Assembly (NCBI RefSeq): GCF_900089955.1
Contig: NZ_FLQX01000111.1
Span: 1 to 64,000, forward strand
Direction: 5' to 3'
DNA: 64,000 nt
Source of the DNA: Candidatus Accumulibacter aalborgensis
Lineage (GTDB): Bacteria; Pseudomonadota; Gammaproteobacteria; Burkholderiales; Rhodocyclaceae
The notes under the pieces were generated by a model that was not told the origin of the DNA, made no database searches, and saw only the letters and a list, made by a program, of their open reading frames with translations. This document shows, in pieces, positions 1-12,671 of the stretch. A program made the position numbers and the translations under genes. Position 1 is the stretch's first letter. Every line of letters begins with the position of its first letter.

Positions 1-34
1 TTGCCCTTCTCGCCGCCAATTACTGCCGCCAGAT

Positions 35-109
35 TTATGCGGATTTACTCCGCCGGCAACACTCGGCGACGACCTCCAGCAGGGCCACGTTGGGATCGTT
101 GGCGTTCAT
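35..109 (-). pseudogene. 5' stub of an AbiEii-like nucleotidyltransferase gene
   Basis: The ATG overlaps the stop of the upstream HTH-like gene (ATGA), as in a translationally coupled pair. The frame reads MNANDPNVALLEVVAEC and stops after 24 codons. From memory, that opening resembles AbiEii/AbiGii-type nucleotidyltransferase toxins, which are usually over 200 residues, so nearly the whole gene is missing. The text after about residue 17 (CRRSKSA) does not look like the family, which places a recombination junction near position 60. Identification from so short a stretch is tentative. Confidence 0.4.
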
Positions 110-699
110 GGCTGCAAGCGCTTTTCCAGCAGATCGATCGCCAGCGCGCGTTCGCGGGCGCTACCGCCGCGCACCGCATCGAAGAGCACCAGCAACTCGT
201 ACAGCGCCGGGTTGCGCCCGGCCGCATCCGGCACCCTCGGGTAAAGCGGATAAAAGGCCACGCCGCGCACGGTGCCGTCCTTGTGCGGCCACACCGGCAG
301 CGGGTCGCCCCCCGGCACGATCAGGTCCTTCAGCGGCGCTGCCGCGTAGCCGGTTGGCATGCCCCGCGTCAGCCCGCCGCGGGTGGCTGGAAAGCAGTAG
401 CGCGCGCCGTGCTGGACGAACAGCCGCAGCGCGGCAAGGATCACCGCTGCCTTGCCGCTCGTGCCCTTGTGGGCAAGCTGGGCGGCCACCGCCCGCTCCA
501 CCGCCCCATGCACCTCCGATGCCGTCATGCCCAGTTCGGCCGCCAGCGCCGCATAGGTCGGCGCCGGGCCGCGCTCCAGCGCCAGGCGCAGCAGCACCAC
601 CAGATCCTGCGGACGCAGCACGATTTGCGGATTGGACTTTGAGCCGGCCACCGAAAGCTTTCTGTATTCGCTATTCGCGAATAGCGAATATAGGCGCAT
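106..699 (-). CDS. HTH-like protein, probable partner of an AbiEii-type toxin
   Basis: This is a soluble protein of up to 197 residues. Its first third (LRPQDLVVLLRLALE, then PTYAALAAELGMTASEVHGAVERA) looks like a winged-helix DNA-binding fold. The rest (TRGGLTRGMPTGYAAAPL, WPHKDGTVRGVAFYPLYP) is a conserved-looking region I cannot name. Genes like this sit directly upstream of AbiEii-like nucleotidyltransferases, and here the ATGA overlap with the stub at 35-109 shows the same pairing. The first codons of the longest frame lie inside a perfect 26-bp palindrome (665-690), so a GTG at about 649-651 may be the true start with the palindrome as an operator. An antitoxin or autorepressor role is inferred. 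With the toxin gene lost it is probably an orphan. Confidence 0.7.
   Translation of the reverse strand: MRLYSLFANSEYRKLSVAGSKSNPQIVLRPQDLVVLLRLALERGPAPTYAALAAELGMTASEVHGAVERAVAAQLAHKGTSGKAAVILAALRLFVQHGARYCFPATRGGLTRGMPTGYAAAPLKDLIVPGGDPLPVWPHKDGTVRGVAFYPLYPRVPDAAGRNPALYELLVLFDAVRGGSARERALAIDLLEKRLQP
665..690. promoter_or_regulatory. perfect 26-bp palindrome, candidate operator
   Basis: Two 13-base arms (TATTCGCTATTCG and its complement) meet without a loop. The palindrome covers the first codons of the longest reading of the HTH-like gene, where an autoregulatory DNA-binding protein would be expected to act. It is seen directly; the operator role is inferred. The arm motif GCTATTCG also occurs once, in inverted orientation, just past the Ada-like gene near 44474. 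Confidence 0.5.
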
Positions 700-746
700 G
701 GCGCGTTGTTGGCAATGGCGACGGGGTGGCCGTGCCGAGCGGATGT

Positions 747-772
747 CTACTAAAACACCAACAGATTAGTAG
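747..772. repeat. 7-bp inverted repeat between hsdS and the HTH-like gene
   Basis: CTACTAA (747-753) and TTAGTAG (766-772) flank a 12-base spacer in the 97-bp gap after hsdS. The stem is AT-rich with no clear T tract, so it is a poor intrinsic terminator. It may be an operator half-site pair or chance. Confidence 0.3.
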
Positions 773-796
773 GAGTGTCACTGCCGCGGGGCGGCT

Positions 797-2091
<1,295 letters not shown>

Positions 2092-2161
2092 CCTCACGGC
2101 TCCAGGATCCCCGCCCCACTCGCGGCGATGGTCTGCTCCAGTTTCCGTACCTTCGCAACCT

Positions 2162-2462
2162 TCATTTCCCAATTCTTCCCGCCCAATAAGCCGGTCGGCG
2201 GCGCTGATGTGCGATGGCGAGGACAAGGATCTGCGCAGATTTCACCTGATAAATGACGTGAAACGGGAAACGCTTGAGCCCGGCTTTGCGGAGGTCGGAA
2301 TCGCCGACCCTTGGGTAGAAGTCTGGCGTGGCGCAGACGCGCGCCATGGTCTTCTCGAATTCGGCAAGGTAATCCGCGCCCTAGGCCCGGAAGTCGGCTT
2401 TCATAAAACGCAACTTCATCCAGATGCTCGGCCAGAGCAGCCCGGTGGAAGCGATAATTCAT
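2162..2462 (-). pseudogene. RelE/ParE-family toxin, frameshifted
   Basis: The start ATG overlaps the antitoxin stop (ATGA). The N-terminus [20 protein letters not shown] matches the ParE/RelE fold opening, and after a frame switch the rest follows: ADYLAEFEKTMARVCATPDF, then LRKAGLKRFPFHVIYQVK and ILVLAIAHQRRRPAYW. The switch lies near 2380-2386 in a run read as CTAGGGCGCG; removing one G restores a single frame of about 99 residues. As written the toxin would be non-functional. Toxins of this family act on ribosome-bound mRNA or on gyrase; which applies cannot be told. A 23-codon ORF (MKVAKVRKLEQ...) starts at its stop and ends just before hsdS; it may be only a leader. Confidence 0.75.
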
Positions 2463-2683
2463 CGCAACAGGGCTTGAGCAGCGGCGCGGGCGTCTTCGGC
2501 CGAAGCGGTATCGGTCTGCCCGCTGTCAATTTCTGCTGCGCGACGAGCCGCCTCGGTGTGCCATGCCTGCGCGATCTCTTCCTCGTTTTGCTCTTCGAGA
2601 CTGAGCAACAACTTGTGCGCCAGTTCGGCGCGTTGATGCGTGGGCAAATGCAGTGCGGCTTGTTCTATGGTTTCGGTGTTCAT
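2459..2683 (-). CDS. addiction-module antitoxin, short acidic type
   Basis: A 74-residue acidic protein starting [20 protein letters not shown], with the helix [13 protein letters not shown] followed by a run of Glu. This is the layout of the short antitoxins of the addiction-module component family (TIGR02574 type) that pair with RelE/ParE toxins. The start at 2683 is chosen because AGGAGG lies seven bases upstream; the longer frame to 2755 lies within hsdM. It begins ten bases after the hsdM stop and overlaps the toxin by four bases, so the pair sits inside the restriction operon. It appears intact although its toxin is frameshifted. Confidence 0.8.
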
Positions 2684-2693
2684 GGGGCCTCCT

Positions 2694-4356
2694 TCATGAC
2701 AGCAACGATGCGACATTTTGCGCGATACGGTCTTGCAACTCCAGTGCCTGGGCACTCAGCGATTCCAGTTCCTCGGTCAGGGTTTCGAGCTGCTCCTTGA
2801 AGTCTTCGTCGCTCACGTCCTCGCCCGGCGCGACGCCGACGTAGCGGCCGGGGTTGAGCGACCAGCCCTGGGCTTCGATCTCGACCAGCGTCGCCGCCTT
2901 GCACAGACCGGGCACGTCACGATAGGCCGGTCCGCCTTTTTCCTTCTCGCCAAAGACTTCCTTGAGCCTGGCCGCCGTCTCGTCACCGCCGACGGTGGTG
3001 TCGAGCGCCTCGCCGCGATAGAGGCGGACAAGGTTGGCGATGAAACCGATCTGCGCCGGTGTCCATTCGCGGTGGGCGCGATCCGCCTGCCGGTAGATGT
3101 GGCGGGCATCGATGAAGAGCACCGTGTCGGCGCGCTTTGTCTGGGCCTTGCCCTTGTCGAAGAACCACAGCGTGCAGGGCAGCGTGACGGTGTAGAACAT
3201 GTTGGAGCCGACGGCGACCATCACATCCACCGCCCGCGCTTCGATCAGCTTCTGCCGCAGTTCCTGCTCGCTGGAGCGGGCATCGGAGGCCGAGTTGGCC
3301 ATGACGAAGCCGGCGCGGCCGGTGGCGTTCAGCGCCGAGTAGAAGAGCTGAATCCACAGGTAGTTGGCGTTGTCGGTGCGCGGCAGGCCGAAGGGGAAGC
3401 GGCGAGGGTTTACCACGTGAATCATGGCCGACCATGTCCTTGAGCCGTTCCTTGTCCACCGCATTGACGTTGAAGGGCGGATTGGCGAGGACGAAGTCGA
3501 ACGATCCAGTGGCGGCGTGCGGGTCGTCGTAGTAGCTGTTGATGTTGCCGCCGTGCTTGATGTCGCCTTCCAGCCCATGCACGGCGAGGTTGAGGCGGCA
3601 CAGGCGGCCGGTTTCGTCGGTCTTTTCGACGCCGAAGATGGCAAGCTCAGCGGCGGGGTTCCTCCGGTGCTCGGCGACAAAGCGCGCCGACTGCACGAAC
3701 ATCCCGCCGGAGCCACAGGCGGGGTCGAGGATGCGGCCGTAAAAAGGTTCGATGACTTCGGCGAGCAGGCGGACGATGCCACTCGGCGTGTAGAACTCGC
3801 CGCCTTTCTGGCCTTCGGTGCGGGCGAATTCGCCGAGGAAGTATTCGTAGATGCGCCCGAAAGCGTCGTAGTCGGCCGTCGCCGGAATCTCGGAAACCTT
3901 CTTGAGCAGTTCCTTGAGCAGCGTGCTGGTGAACAGGTTGAAGGTCTTGGGCAGCACACCGGCGAGTTGTGGGTTGAGCTTCTCTATGTCGCGCATCGCC
4001 GCGTTGACCTTGGCGCCGATGTCGGCCACCTCGGGCAGCGTCAGCAAATAATCGAAGCGCGCCTCGGGGCTCAGATACAGAATGCTTTCGGCGTGATAGG
4101 CAACGGGTTCATCGACTCGGCTGCTTCGACGGGAAAATTCGCTTGATGACGCGCCGGCGGCTTTGAGCTTGCTGCGCTGAATGGCGAAGCGCACCTCGGC
4201 AAAGCGCAGGAAGAACAAGCCGAGGATCGGGCCGGGGTATTCCTGGGCCTTGAGACCGGAGTTGGCGCGGAACTGGTCGGCGGCATCCCACAGGCGCTTT
4301 TCGAGCGTGGCCGAGGCGGCGTCTTTTTCGGAGGGGGCGATCCATTGCACGGTCAA
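2694..4356 (-). pseudogene. hsdM: type I restriction-modification methylase subunit HsdM, frameshifted
   Basis: HsdM is the adenine methyltransferase subunit of type I systems. The frame from 4356 shows the helical N-terminal domain (YPGPILGLFFLRFAEVRF), the SAM-binding motif [10 protein letters not shown] and the catalytic NPPF. Near 3400-3422 the frame changes. The family text resumes as [17 protein letters not shown] and continues to the coiled-coil C-terminus ([18 protein letters not shown]), stopping at 2694. Between the two blocks about 20 bases (reading HDSRGKPS) do not fit the family, so this is more than a single indel. No hsdR is found on either side, so at best the locus encoded an orphan methylase. 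The antitoxin, toxin and hsdS genes follow in the same direction. Confidence 0.9.
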
Positions 4357-4386
4357 TCAAGCTCGAGCAAGCAGCGAGAAGGTGAA

Positions 4387-4956
4387 TCACCAGCCGTCAA
4401 GCAACACCTTCTCGGCCCAGAAAAGCCCGGTGATGGTTTTTGCATCGGTGATTTCGCCGCTTCTCACGGCAGCCACGGCCTCGGCGAGGGACAGACTGAG
4501 AACATCGAGGAACTCGCCACGGTCGAGGTTCGGCTCGGCTTCTCTACGCAGACCGCGGGCGAGAAGAATCTCGATCCGCTCATCGGAATAACCGACACAG
4601 GGATGCATCAGGCCGAGGTGACGCCACTCGGCTGCGCGGTAGCCGGTCTCTTCCAGCAACTCACGACTCGCCGTATCGAGGGCCTCCTCGCCGGGATCGA
4701 TCTTGCCGGCCGGCAGCTCGAGGAAAGTACGATGCAGCGGATAGCGATGCTGCCGGACGAAGAGAATCCGGCCGTCGTCGAGTGACGCGATGATCACCGC
4801 CGCTCCCTGGTGGCGCACGTACTCCCGCAGGCACTCGTTGCCGTCCGGCAGGCGAACCCGATCACGGCGGACGTCGAGTAGCTTGCCGCGAAAAACCTGC
4901 GTGCTCTCGAGCTGCTCTTCGAGGAGATGTTCGTACGCTGGGGCTGCGTTTTCCAT
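4387..4956 (-). CDS. NUDIX hydrolase, ADP-ribose pyrophosphatase type
   Basis: A 189-residue cytoplasmic hydrolase. The Nudix box runs from about residue 84 (GKIDPGEEALDTASRELLEE) and carries the REXXEE metal-binding residues. The preceding segment (DGRILFVRQHRYPLHRTFLE) is typical of the ADP-ribose pyrophosphatase/NudF group that cleaves ADP-ribose or related sugar nucleotides. The ATG at 4956 is preferred over an in-frame TTG further out because GGGAG lies seven bases upstream. It follows the nuo operon in the same direction but is separated from nuoN by a strong hairpin. The exact substrate is not visible. Confidence 0.88.
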   Translation of the reverse strand: MENAAPAYEHLLEEQLESTQVFRGKLLDVRRDRVRLPDGNECLREYVRHQGAAVIIASLDDGRILFVRQHRYPLHRTFLELPAGKIDPGEEALDTASRELLEETGYRAAEWRHLGLMHPCVGYSDERIEILLARGLRREAEPNLDRGEFLDVLSLSLAEAVAAVRSGEITDAKTITGLFWAEKVLLDGW

Positions 4957-4970
4957 GGCGGTACTCCCAA

Positions 4971-5001
4971 TCAAAACGCCCCGACTGGCGGGGCGTTTTG
5001 A
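4971..5001 (-). terminator. intrinsic terminator after nuoN
   Basis: Two 13-base arms (TCAAAACGCCCCG and its complement) enclose a five-base loop. Read leftward the hairpin ends GGGGCGTTTTGA. It lies 16 bases past the nuoN stop and just before the NUDIX start, so it probably ends the nuo transcript. The reverse direction also ends in GTTTTGA, so it may act both ways. Confidence 0.75.
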
Positions 5002-5016
5002 TCGATCGTTGGGTGG

Positions 5017-6516
5017 TCAGAGTGAGCGCAGAAGCGCGAAGGCGCAAATCGACATCAGCGCCTGCGGAAAGATCCCGAGCAAGGCGACCGCCAGTCCGTT
5101 TGCCGACATGAGAATTTTCATGTCCAACGGCGCTATGATCGGCAGGCTGTTCGTCGGCTGATCGAAATACATGATCTTGACCACCCGCAAGTAGTAGAAA
5201 CAACCGATCAGCGAGAAGAATACGGCGACGAGGGCCAGCCACAGGTAGCCTGCTGCAACGACCGCCTGCAACACCGAGAACTTGGCGAAGAAGCCGACGA
5301 AGAACGGTATCCCGGCCATCGAGAACATCATCATCATCATCATCGCGGCAAACCACGGGCTGCGCTTGTTGAGTCCCTTCAGGTCTTCGAGTTCATCCGA
5401 TTCAAGGCCACCACGGGCCAGCAGGAGGATCATGCCAAAGGTTCCGGCACTGGTCAGCACATAGGTGACGACATAGAACATCGACGAACTGTAGGCGTTG
5501 AGTGCGAAGCGCGCGTCGCCATTGGCGACGCCGGTGACCATGCCAAGAAGCATGAAGCCCATGTGCGAGATCGCCGAATAGGCGAGCATGCGCTTCAGGT
5601 TGGTCTGGGCGATCGCGGCAATATTGCCAATGGCCATCGACAGCACGGAGAGAAGGATGAGCATCATCTGCCAGTCCGGCGCCATGACGATCAGGCCGTT
5701 GACCAGCATGCGGACGACAATGGCGAAAGCCGCCAGCTTCGGCGCGGTGGCGATGAACAGGGTGACCGCCGTCGGAGCACCATGGTAGACGTCCGGAATC
5801 CACATGTGAAAGGGGACGACGCCGAGCTTGAAGGCGATACCCGAGACCAGGAAAACCAGGCCAAAAACGAGGATCCCCCGGTCGACCTGGCCCATGTACA
5901 GACGCTCGGCAACAGCGGTGATCTCGAGCGTGCCGGTCGCCCCGTAGATCATCGACATGCCGTACAGAAGAAGACCGGAAGCCAGCGCGCCAAGAACGAA
6001 GTACTTCATTGCCGCTTCGGTCGCCGGTACCGAATCACGATTCATGGCCACCATCGCGTAAAGCGAGAGCGACAACAGTTCCAGTCCCAGATAGACGGTC
6101 AGGAAATGGTTGGCCGAGATCATCACCATCATGCCCAGGGTGGCGAAGAGCGTCAGTGCGTAATACTCGCCCCTGGCCATCTGCGGCCGTTCGAGAATGT
6201 AGCCACGCGAATAGAACAACACCACGATCACCGTCAGGTACAGCAGTAGTTTCAGCACGTCACCGAGGAGGTCACCGACGTACATGTTGCTGAAGGTATA
6301 GCCAATGTCCCCGGAGGTCGTGGCGAAGGTGACCACCGCCGCGCCGACCAGCGTCAGTTGCGTGGCCACGAAAGTCACTGTCCGCTTCCGATCCTTGACG
6401 AAGAGATCGAGCATCAGGATCAGGCAAGCCATCACCAGCATGAAGATCTCCGCACTTGCGAGGCGGAGCTCAGGCGTCTGGAACTGCATTTCGGCAAGAG
6501 TCATAGCGGCTACCAA
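5017..6516 (-). CDS. nuoN: NADH-quinone oxidoreductase subunit N
   Basis: A 499-residue membrane subunit of complex I, related to Mrp-type cation antiporters and part of the proton-pumping arm. The frame is hydrophobic throughout with about 13-14 membrane segments. The antiporter core is visible: [20 protein letters not shown], with the conserved Lys and the HxWxPD turn, and [19 protein letters not shown] with its buried Lys. It is the last gene of the nuo operon, starting one base from the nuoM stop and followed by an intrinsic terminator. Length and order match the betaproteobacterial norm. Confidence 0.96.
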   Translation of the reverse strand: MVAAMTLAEMQFQTPELRLASAEIFMLVMACLILMLDLFVKDRKRTVTFVATQLTLVGAAVVTFATTSGDIGYTFSNMYVGDLLGDVLKLLLYLTVIVVLFYSRGYILERPQMARGEYYALTLFATLGMMVMISANHFLTVYLGLELLSLSLYAMVAMNRDSVPATEAAMKYFVLGALASGLLLYGMSMIYGATGTLEITAVAERLYMGQVDRGILVFGLVFLVSGIAFKLGVVPFHMWIPDVYHGAPTAVTLFIATAPKLAAFAIVVRMLVNGLIVMAPDWQMMLILLSVLSMAIGNIAAIAQTNLKRMLAYSAISHMGFMLLGMVTGVANGDARFALNAYSSSMFYVVTYVLTSAGTFGMILLLARGGLESDELEDLKGLNKRSPWFAAMMMMMMFSMAGIPFFVGFFAKFSVLQAVVAAGYLWLALVAVFFSLIGCFYYLRVVKIMYFDQPTNSLPIIAPLDMKILMSANGLAVALLGIFPQALMSICAFALLRSL

Positions 6517-8001
6517 TTATTGGATCTTGCTGAGGGCGACGTGACGCAACAGCTCATTCACCGAGCTGTGCATGACTTCAGTAAAGGGCTGGGGATAGAG
6601 ACCCATGCCCAGCGCGCCAGCGGCGAAGAGGAGGAAAATGAAGAACTCGCGGCCAGTGATGTCGGTGAGTTCCGCCACGTGGTGATTGGCCACCGCCCCA
6701 AAAACGACGCGCTTGTACATCCACAGCGTATAGGCGGCGCCGACGATCATTGTCGAGGCGGCTGCGAAGGCCACCCAGAAGTTATACTCGACGGCAGCGA
6801 GGATGACCATGAACTCGCCGACGAAACCCGAAGTGGCCGGCAGTCCGGCGTTGGCCATGGCAAAGAGCATGAAGAAGGCGGCAAACTTGGGCATCGTGTT
6901 GACCACACCGCCGTAATCCGCGATCTGGCGTGAATGCGCCCGGTCATACATCACGCCGATCGAGAAGAACATGGCGCCGGAGACGAAACCGTGCGAAATC
7001 ATCTGCACCAGCGCACCTTCGATTCCCAGCGCGCTGAAAACGAAGAAACCCAGCGTAACAAAGCCCATGTGCGCAATCGACGAATAGGCGACGAGCTTCT
7101 TCATGTCCTCCTGGGCCAGGGCGACAAAGCCGATGTAGATGATGGCGATCAGCGATAGTCCGATGACCAGGCCGCCAAGCTGATGTGCGGCATCCGGCGC
7201 AATCGGCAGCGAGAAACGCAGGAAGCCGTAGGCGCCGAGTTTCAGGGCGATGGCCGCCAGCACTATGGAGCCACCGGTCGGCGCCTCGACGTGCGCATCG
7301 GGCAACCAGGTATGCACCGGCCACATCGGCACCTTGACGGCAAAGGCGACCAGGAAGGCCAGAAAGAGCCAGGTCTGCGGCGCCATGCCCAGCGGCATCT
7401 GCTGCCAGTCGAGAATCGAGAAGCTGCCTCCTGACTGGACGAACAGGTAGAGCAGGGCGATCAGGAACAGCAACGAACCGAGCAGGGTGAAGAGAAAGAA
7501 CTTGAACGCCGCGTAAACGCGCCTGGCCCCGCCCCAGATGCCGATGATCAGGTACAGCGGAATCAGCGAAGCCTCGAAGAAGACGTAGAAGAGCAGGCCA
7601 TCGAGCGACGAAAAAATGCCGTTCAACAAACCCGACATGATCAGGAAACCGGCGTTGTACTGCGCCACCTTGCTGTCGATGACCTTCCAGCCGGCGAGAA
7701 CCACGGTCACCGTGATGAAGCTGTTGAGGATCACGAAGAGCATCGAGATGCCGTCAACACCGAGATGGTAATTGACATTGAAACGCGGAATCCAGCTTTT
7801 CAGCTCGACGAACTGCATCGCCGGCGTGTGCAGGTCAAAACCGGTATAGAGCGGAATGGTCACCAACAGGCCGGCAAGCGCACCAATCAAGGACAGCATT
7901 CGTGCCAGTGGTGCATTGCGATCGGAGCCGGTCGCCAGGACAACAAAACCGGCGAGGATCGGAACCCAGATGGCAAGAGAGAGAAGCGGCGTGCCTGACA
8001 T
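6517..8001 (-). CDS. nuoM: NADH-quinone oxidoreductase subunit M
   Basis: A 494-residue antiporter-like subunit of the membrane arm of complex I. Diagnostic segments include LGVDGISMLFVILNSF, a Glu in FYVFFEASLIPLYLIIG (the essential TM5 glutamate of this family), and VKVPMWPVHTWLPDAHVEAP. MKKLVAYSSIAHMGFVTLG carries the second conserved lysine. It lies between nuoL (23-bp gap) and nuoN (adjacent). Nothing is unusual in length or motif content. Confidence 0.97.
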   Translation of the reverse strand: MSGTPLLSLAIWVPILAGFVVLATGSDRNAPLARMLSLIGALAGLLVTIPLYTGFDLHTPAMQFVELKSWIPRFNVNYHLGVDGISMLFVILNSFITVTVVLAGWKVIDSKVAQYNAGFLIMSGLLNGIFSSLDGLLFYVFFEASLIPLYLIIGIWGGARRVYAAFKFFLFTLLGSLLFLIALLYLFVQSGGSFSILDWQQMPLGMAPQTWLFLAFLVAFAVKVPMWPVHTWLPDAHVEAPTGGSIVLAAIALKLGAYGFLRFSLPIAPDAAHQLGGLVIGLSLIAIIYIGFVALAQEDMKKLVAYSSIAHMGFVTLGFFVFSALGIEGALVQMISHGFVSGAMFFSIGVMYDRAHSRQIADYGGVVNTMPKFAAFFMLFAMANAGLPATSGFVGEFMVILAAVEYNFWVAFAAASTMIVGAAYTLWMYKRVVFGAVANHHVAELTDITGREFFIFLLFAAGALGMGLYPQPFTEVMHSSVNELLRHVALSKIQ

Positions 8002-8024
8002 ATCGTTCCCAGTCTTTCTCTAGC

Positions 8025-10112
<2,088 letters not shown>

Positions 10113-10113
10113 G

Positions 10114-10419
10114 TCAACCCTTCAGGCTGTCCAGATCATCCACGTGGATGGTCTTCAGGTTGCGGAACAGCACCACGAGAATCGCCAGCCCGATGGCCGA
10201 TTCGGCGGCGGCGACGGTCAGGATGAAGAAGACGAAAACCTGTCCGGCAAGATCCTGCATGTAGTGGGAAAAGGCGATGAAATTCATGTTCACCGCCAGC
10301 AGCATCAACTCGATCGACATCAGTATGATGATCAGGTTTTTGCGGTTGAGGAAGATGCCAACGACGCTGATCGCGAATAGGATCGCGCCCAGGATCAAAA
10401 AGTGGGACAGTGTAAGCAA
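10114..10419 (-). CDS. nuoK: NADH-quinone oxidoreductase subunit K, TTG start
   Basis: A 101-residue three-helix membrane subunit of complex I. The sequence [20 protein letters not shown] then [16 protein letters not shown] carries the conserved membrane Glu of TM2 (IELML); a second Glu lies in [13 protein letters not shown]. The start is placed at TTG (10417-10419) because it gives the standard length and follows GGGAGG at normal spacing; no ATG fits. The longer frame upstream runs into the nuoJ-nuoK gap with no family likeness. It lies between nuoJ and nuoL. Confidence 0.94.
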   Translation of the reverse strand: MLTLSHFLILGAILFAISVVGIFLNRKNLIIILMSIELMLLAVNMNFIAFSHYMQDLAGQVFVFFILTVAAAESAIGLAILVVLFRNLKTIHVDDLDSLKG

Positions 10420-10504
10420 GGTGCCTCCCTGATTCCTTCTGCACAGGGGTGGAAGATTCTCTGCCACCCCATCTTGTTCTCGGTTTTGCGCGTGGGTCGC
10501 GCGG

Positions 10505-11107
10505 TCAATCTCGCTTCTCGGCGGGCATCTGCAGCACGCGGACACGGTCCCTGGCTTTGACGAAGACCTGCTGCGAGGGATTGACCGACTTGTTTTTTCT
10601 CTTCTCGCGCTGCGTCAGGGCCACGGCGGCGACAATCCCGACGAGAAGGATCACCGACGCCAATTCGAACGGGTAGACGTACTCGGTAAACATCAGGCGC
10701 CCGATTGCCTGGACATTGCTCTCGTCAGCGCCTGCCTGACGGACGCTGCTCTCGAACAGGCCAAGATAATTTCCGCCGAGGACCAGTCCCATTTCGCCGA
10801 CCATGAGCAGCGCAATGATCGCACCCATCGGCAGGTAGCCCCAGAATCCTTCGCGCAGACGGTCGAGGTTGATGTCGAGCATCATGACCACGAACAGGAA
10901 GAGCACCATTACCGCGCCGACATAGACCAGAACCAGCGCCATGGCCAGAAACTCGGCCTGCAACAGCAGCCAGACGCCGCTCGCCGTAAAAAAGGCGAGG
11001 ACCAGAAACAGCGCGGCGTGCACCGGATTGCGCGAGGTGATCACGCGCAGCGCGGCAAACACCAGGATCGCCGAGAGAAAATAGAAAACGAAGGTCTTGA
11101 ATTCCAT
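10505..11107 (-). CDS. nuoJ: NADH-quinone oxidoreductase subunit J
   Basis: A 200-residue membrane subunit at the junction of the hydrophilic and membrane arms, with five predicted helices. It includes [20 protein letters not shown] and the flexible helix [20 protein letters not shown] typical of NuoJ, with the pi-bulge region (YVGAVMVLF). The C-terminal cytoplasmic tail is basic ([14 protein letters not shown]). It sits between nuoI (12-bp gap) and nuoK (85-bp gap). Confidence 0.95.
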   Translation of the reverse strand: MEFKTFVFYFLSAILVFAALRVITSRNPVHAALFLVLAFFTASGVWLLLQAEFLAMALVLVYVGAVMVLFLFVVMMLDINLDRLREGFWGYLPMGAIIALLMVGEMGLVLGGNYLGLFESSVRQAGADESNVQAIGRLMFTEYVYPFELASVILLVGIVAAVALTQREKRKNKSVNPSQQVFVKARDRVRVLQMPAEKRD

Positions 11108-11119
11108 CGCGTCGGCCTG

Positions 11120-11608
11120 TCAGCGGTATTTCGAGTCGAGTTCGCGGTCTTCGGCGATCTGCGCTTCGTAGCGGTCACCATTGGCCAGCAGCATCGGCTT
11201 GGTGTAATAGAGGTCGCCACGCGTTTCCCCGTGGTACTCGTAAATCCGCGTTTCAACGATCGCATCGACCGGGCAGGCCTCTTCGCAGAAACCGCAGAAG
11301 ATACATTTCGTCAGGTCGATGTCGTAGCGCGTCGTTCGCCGCGAACCGTCCTCGCGCTGATCGGATTCGATGGTGATCGCCATCGCCGGACAGACTGCCT
11401 CGCACAACTTGCAGGCAATGCATCGTTCCTCACCATTGGGATACCGTCGCAGCGCGTGCAGGCCACGAAAGCGGACGCTTTGTGGCGTTTTTTCTTCCGG
11501 GTACTGAACGGTGATCTTTCGCGCGAACATGTAGCGCCCGGTCACCGACATCCCCTTGAACAGCTCCCTGAGCAGCAGACTGTTGAAAATTTCCTTCATC
11601 GAACCCAT
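11120..11608 (-). CDS. nuoI: NADH-quinone oxidoreductase subunit I, 8Fe ferredoxin
   Basis: A 162-residue peripheral subunit carrying clusters N6a and N6b. Two complete 4Fe-4S motifs are visible: [12 protein letters not shown] and [12 protein letters not shown], each with the CxxCxxCxxxCP spacing. It passes electrons from NuoG towards NuoB. Length and the [20 protein letters not shown] lead-in match the betaproteobacterial family. It lies between nuoH and nuoJ. Confidence 0.97.
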   Translation of the reverse strand: MGSMKEIFNSLLLRELFKGMSVTGRYMFARKITVQYPEEKTPQSVRFRGLHALRRYPNGEERCIACKLCEAVCPAMAITIESDQREDGSRRTTRYDIDLTKCIFCGFCEEACPVDAIVETRIYEYHGETRGDLYYTKPMLLANGDRYEAQIAEDRELDSKYR

Positions 11609-11618
11609 GGCGAGCCTC

Positions 11619-12671
11619 TCACTTCCAGATGTTCAGCGGCGACATCATCCAGCAGCCGACGACGACCAGCCAGATCAGACACAAGGGAATGAACACTTTC
11701 CAGCCGAGACGCATGATCTGGTCGTAGCGATAGCGGGGGAAAGTGGCGCGAATCCAGAGGAAGAAGAAAAGAACCGCCGAGATCTTCACAAACAGCCACA
11801 GGATGCCATCCGGCAGAAATCCGACGGGCGACAACCAGCCGCCGAGGAAGAGGACTGAGGCCAGCGTCGACACCAGGATCATGTTGGCGTATTCGGCGAG
11901 GAAGAAGACCGCGAAGGCCATTCCCGAATATTCGACGTGGAAGCCGACGATCTCGGATTCACCTTCGGCCATGTCGAATGGCGCCCGGTTGGTCTCGGCG
12001 ACGATCGACACCAGATAGACGACGAACATCGGCAGCAGTGGCAGCCAGTTCCACGACAGGATGCCGAGCCCCTTGTCAGCGAAATACCCTTGCCCCTGTC
12101 CCTGCACGATATCGCCCAGGTTGAGACTGTTCGAGACCATCAGCACGACAACCAACGCCAGGCCCATGGCCACTTCGTACGAGATCATCTGCGCTGCCGA
12201 GCGCATGCCGCCAAGGAAGGCGTATTTCGAGTTCGACGCCCATCCCGACAGGATGATTCCATAGACGCCGATCGACGTGATCGACATGATGTAGAGCAGG
12301 CTGGCATTGACGTTCGCCAGCACCAGCGTGTCGTTGAATGGAATCACCGCCCAGGCGGCAAGCGCCGGCGCAAAAGCAAACATCGGGGCGATCAGGAAGA
12401 CAGCCTTGTCCGATCCGGTAGGGATCACGACTTCCTTCAACAACAGCTTCAAGCCGTCGGCGATCGGCTGGATCAACCCCCAGGGACCGACACGATTGGG
12501 CCCGATGCGTACCTGCATCCAGCCAATGACCTTGCGCTCCCAGAAAGTCAGGTAGGCCACTGCCAGCAGCAACGGCGCGATGATCAGGACGATCTTGAGC
12601 AGCGTCCACACCAGGGGGAACAGCGACCCGAAAAGACCCTGCAACAGTCCCTGCAGCGCATCAACCATCAT
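11619..12671 (-). CDS. nuoH: NADH-quinone oxidoreductase subunit H
   Basis: A 350-residue membrane subunit that helps form the quinone site. It contains [40 protein letters not shown] with its acidic quinone-chamber loop, and [20 protein letters not shown]. Eight helices are expected. The ATG at 12671 overlaps the nuoG stop by ATGA, supporting this start over the longer frame to 12749. Confidence 0.97.
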   Translation of the reverse strand: MMVDALQGLLQGLFGSLFPLVWTLLKIVLIIAPLLLAVAYLTFWERKVIGWMQVRIGPNRVGPWGLIQPIADGLKLLLKEVVIPTGSDKAVFLIAPMFAFAPALAAWAVIPFNDTLVLANVNASLLYIMSITSIGVYGIILSGWASNSKYAFLGGMRSAAQMISYEVAMGLALVVVLMVSNSLNLGDIVQGQGQGYFADKGLGILSWNWLPLLPMFVVYLVSIVAETNRAPFDMAEGESEIVGFHVEYSGMAFAVFFLAEYANMILVSTLASVLFLGGWLSPVGFLPDGILWLFVKISAVLFFFLWIRATFPRYRYDQIMRLGWKVFIPLCLIWLVVVGCWMMSPLNIWK

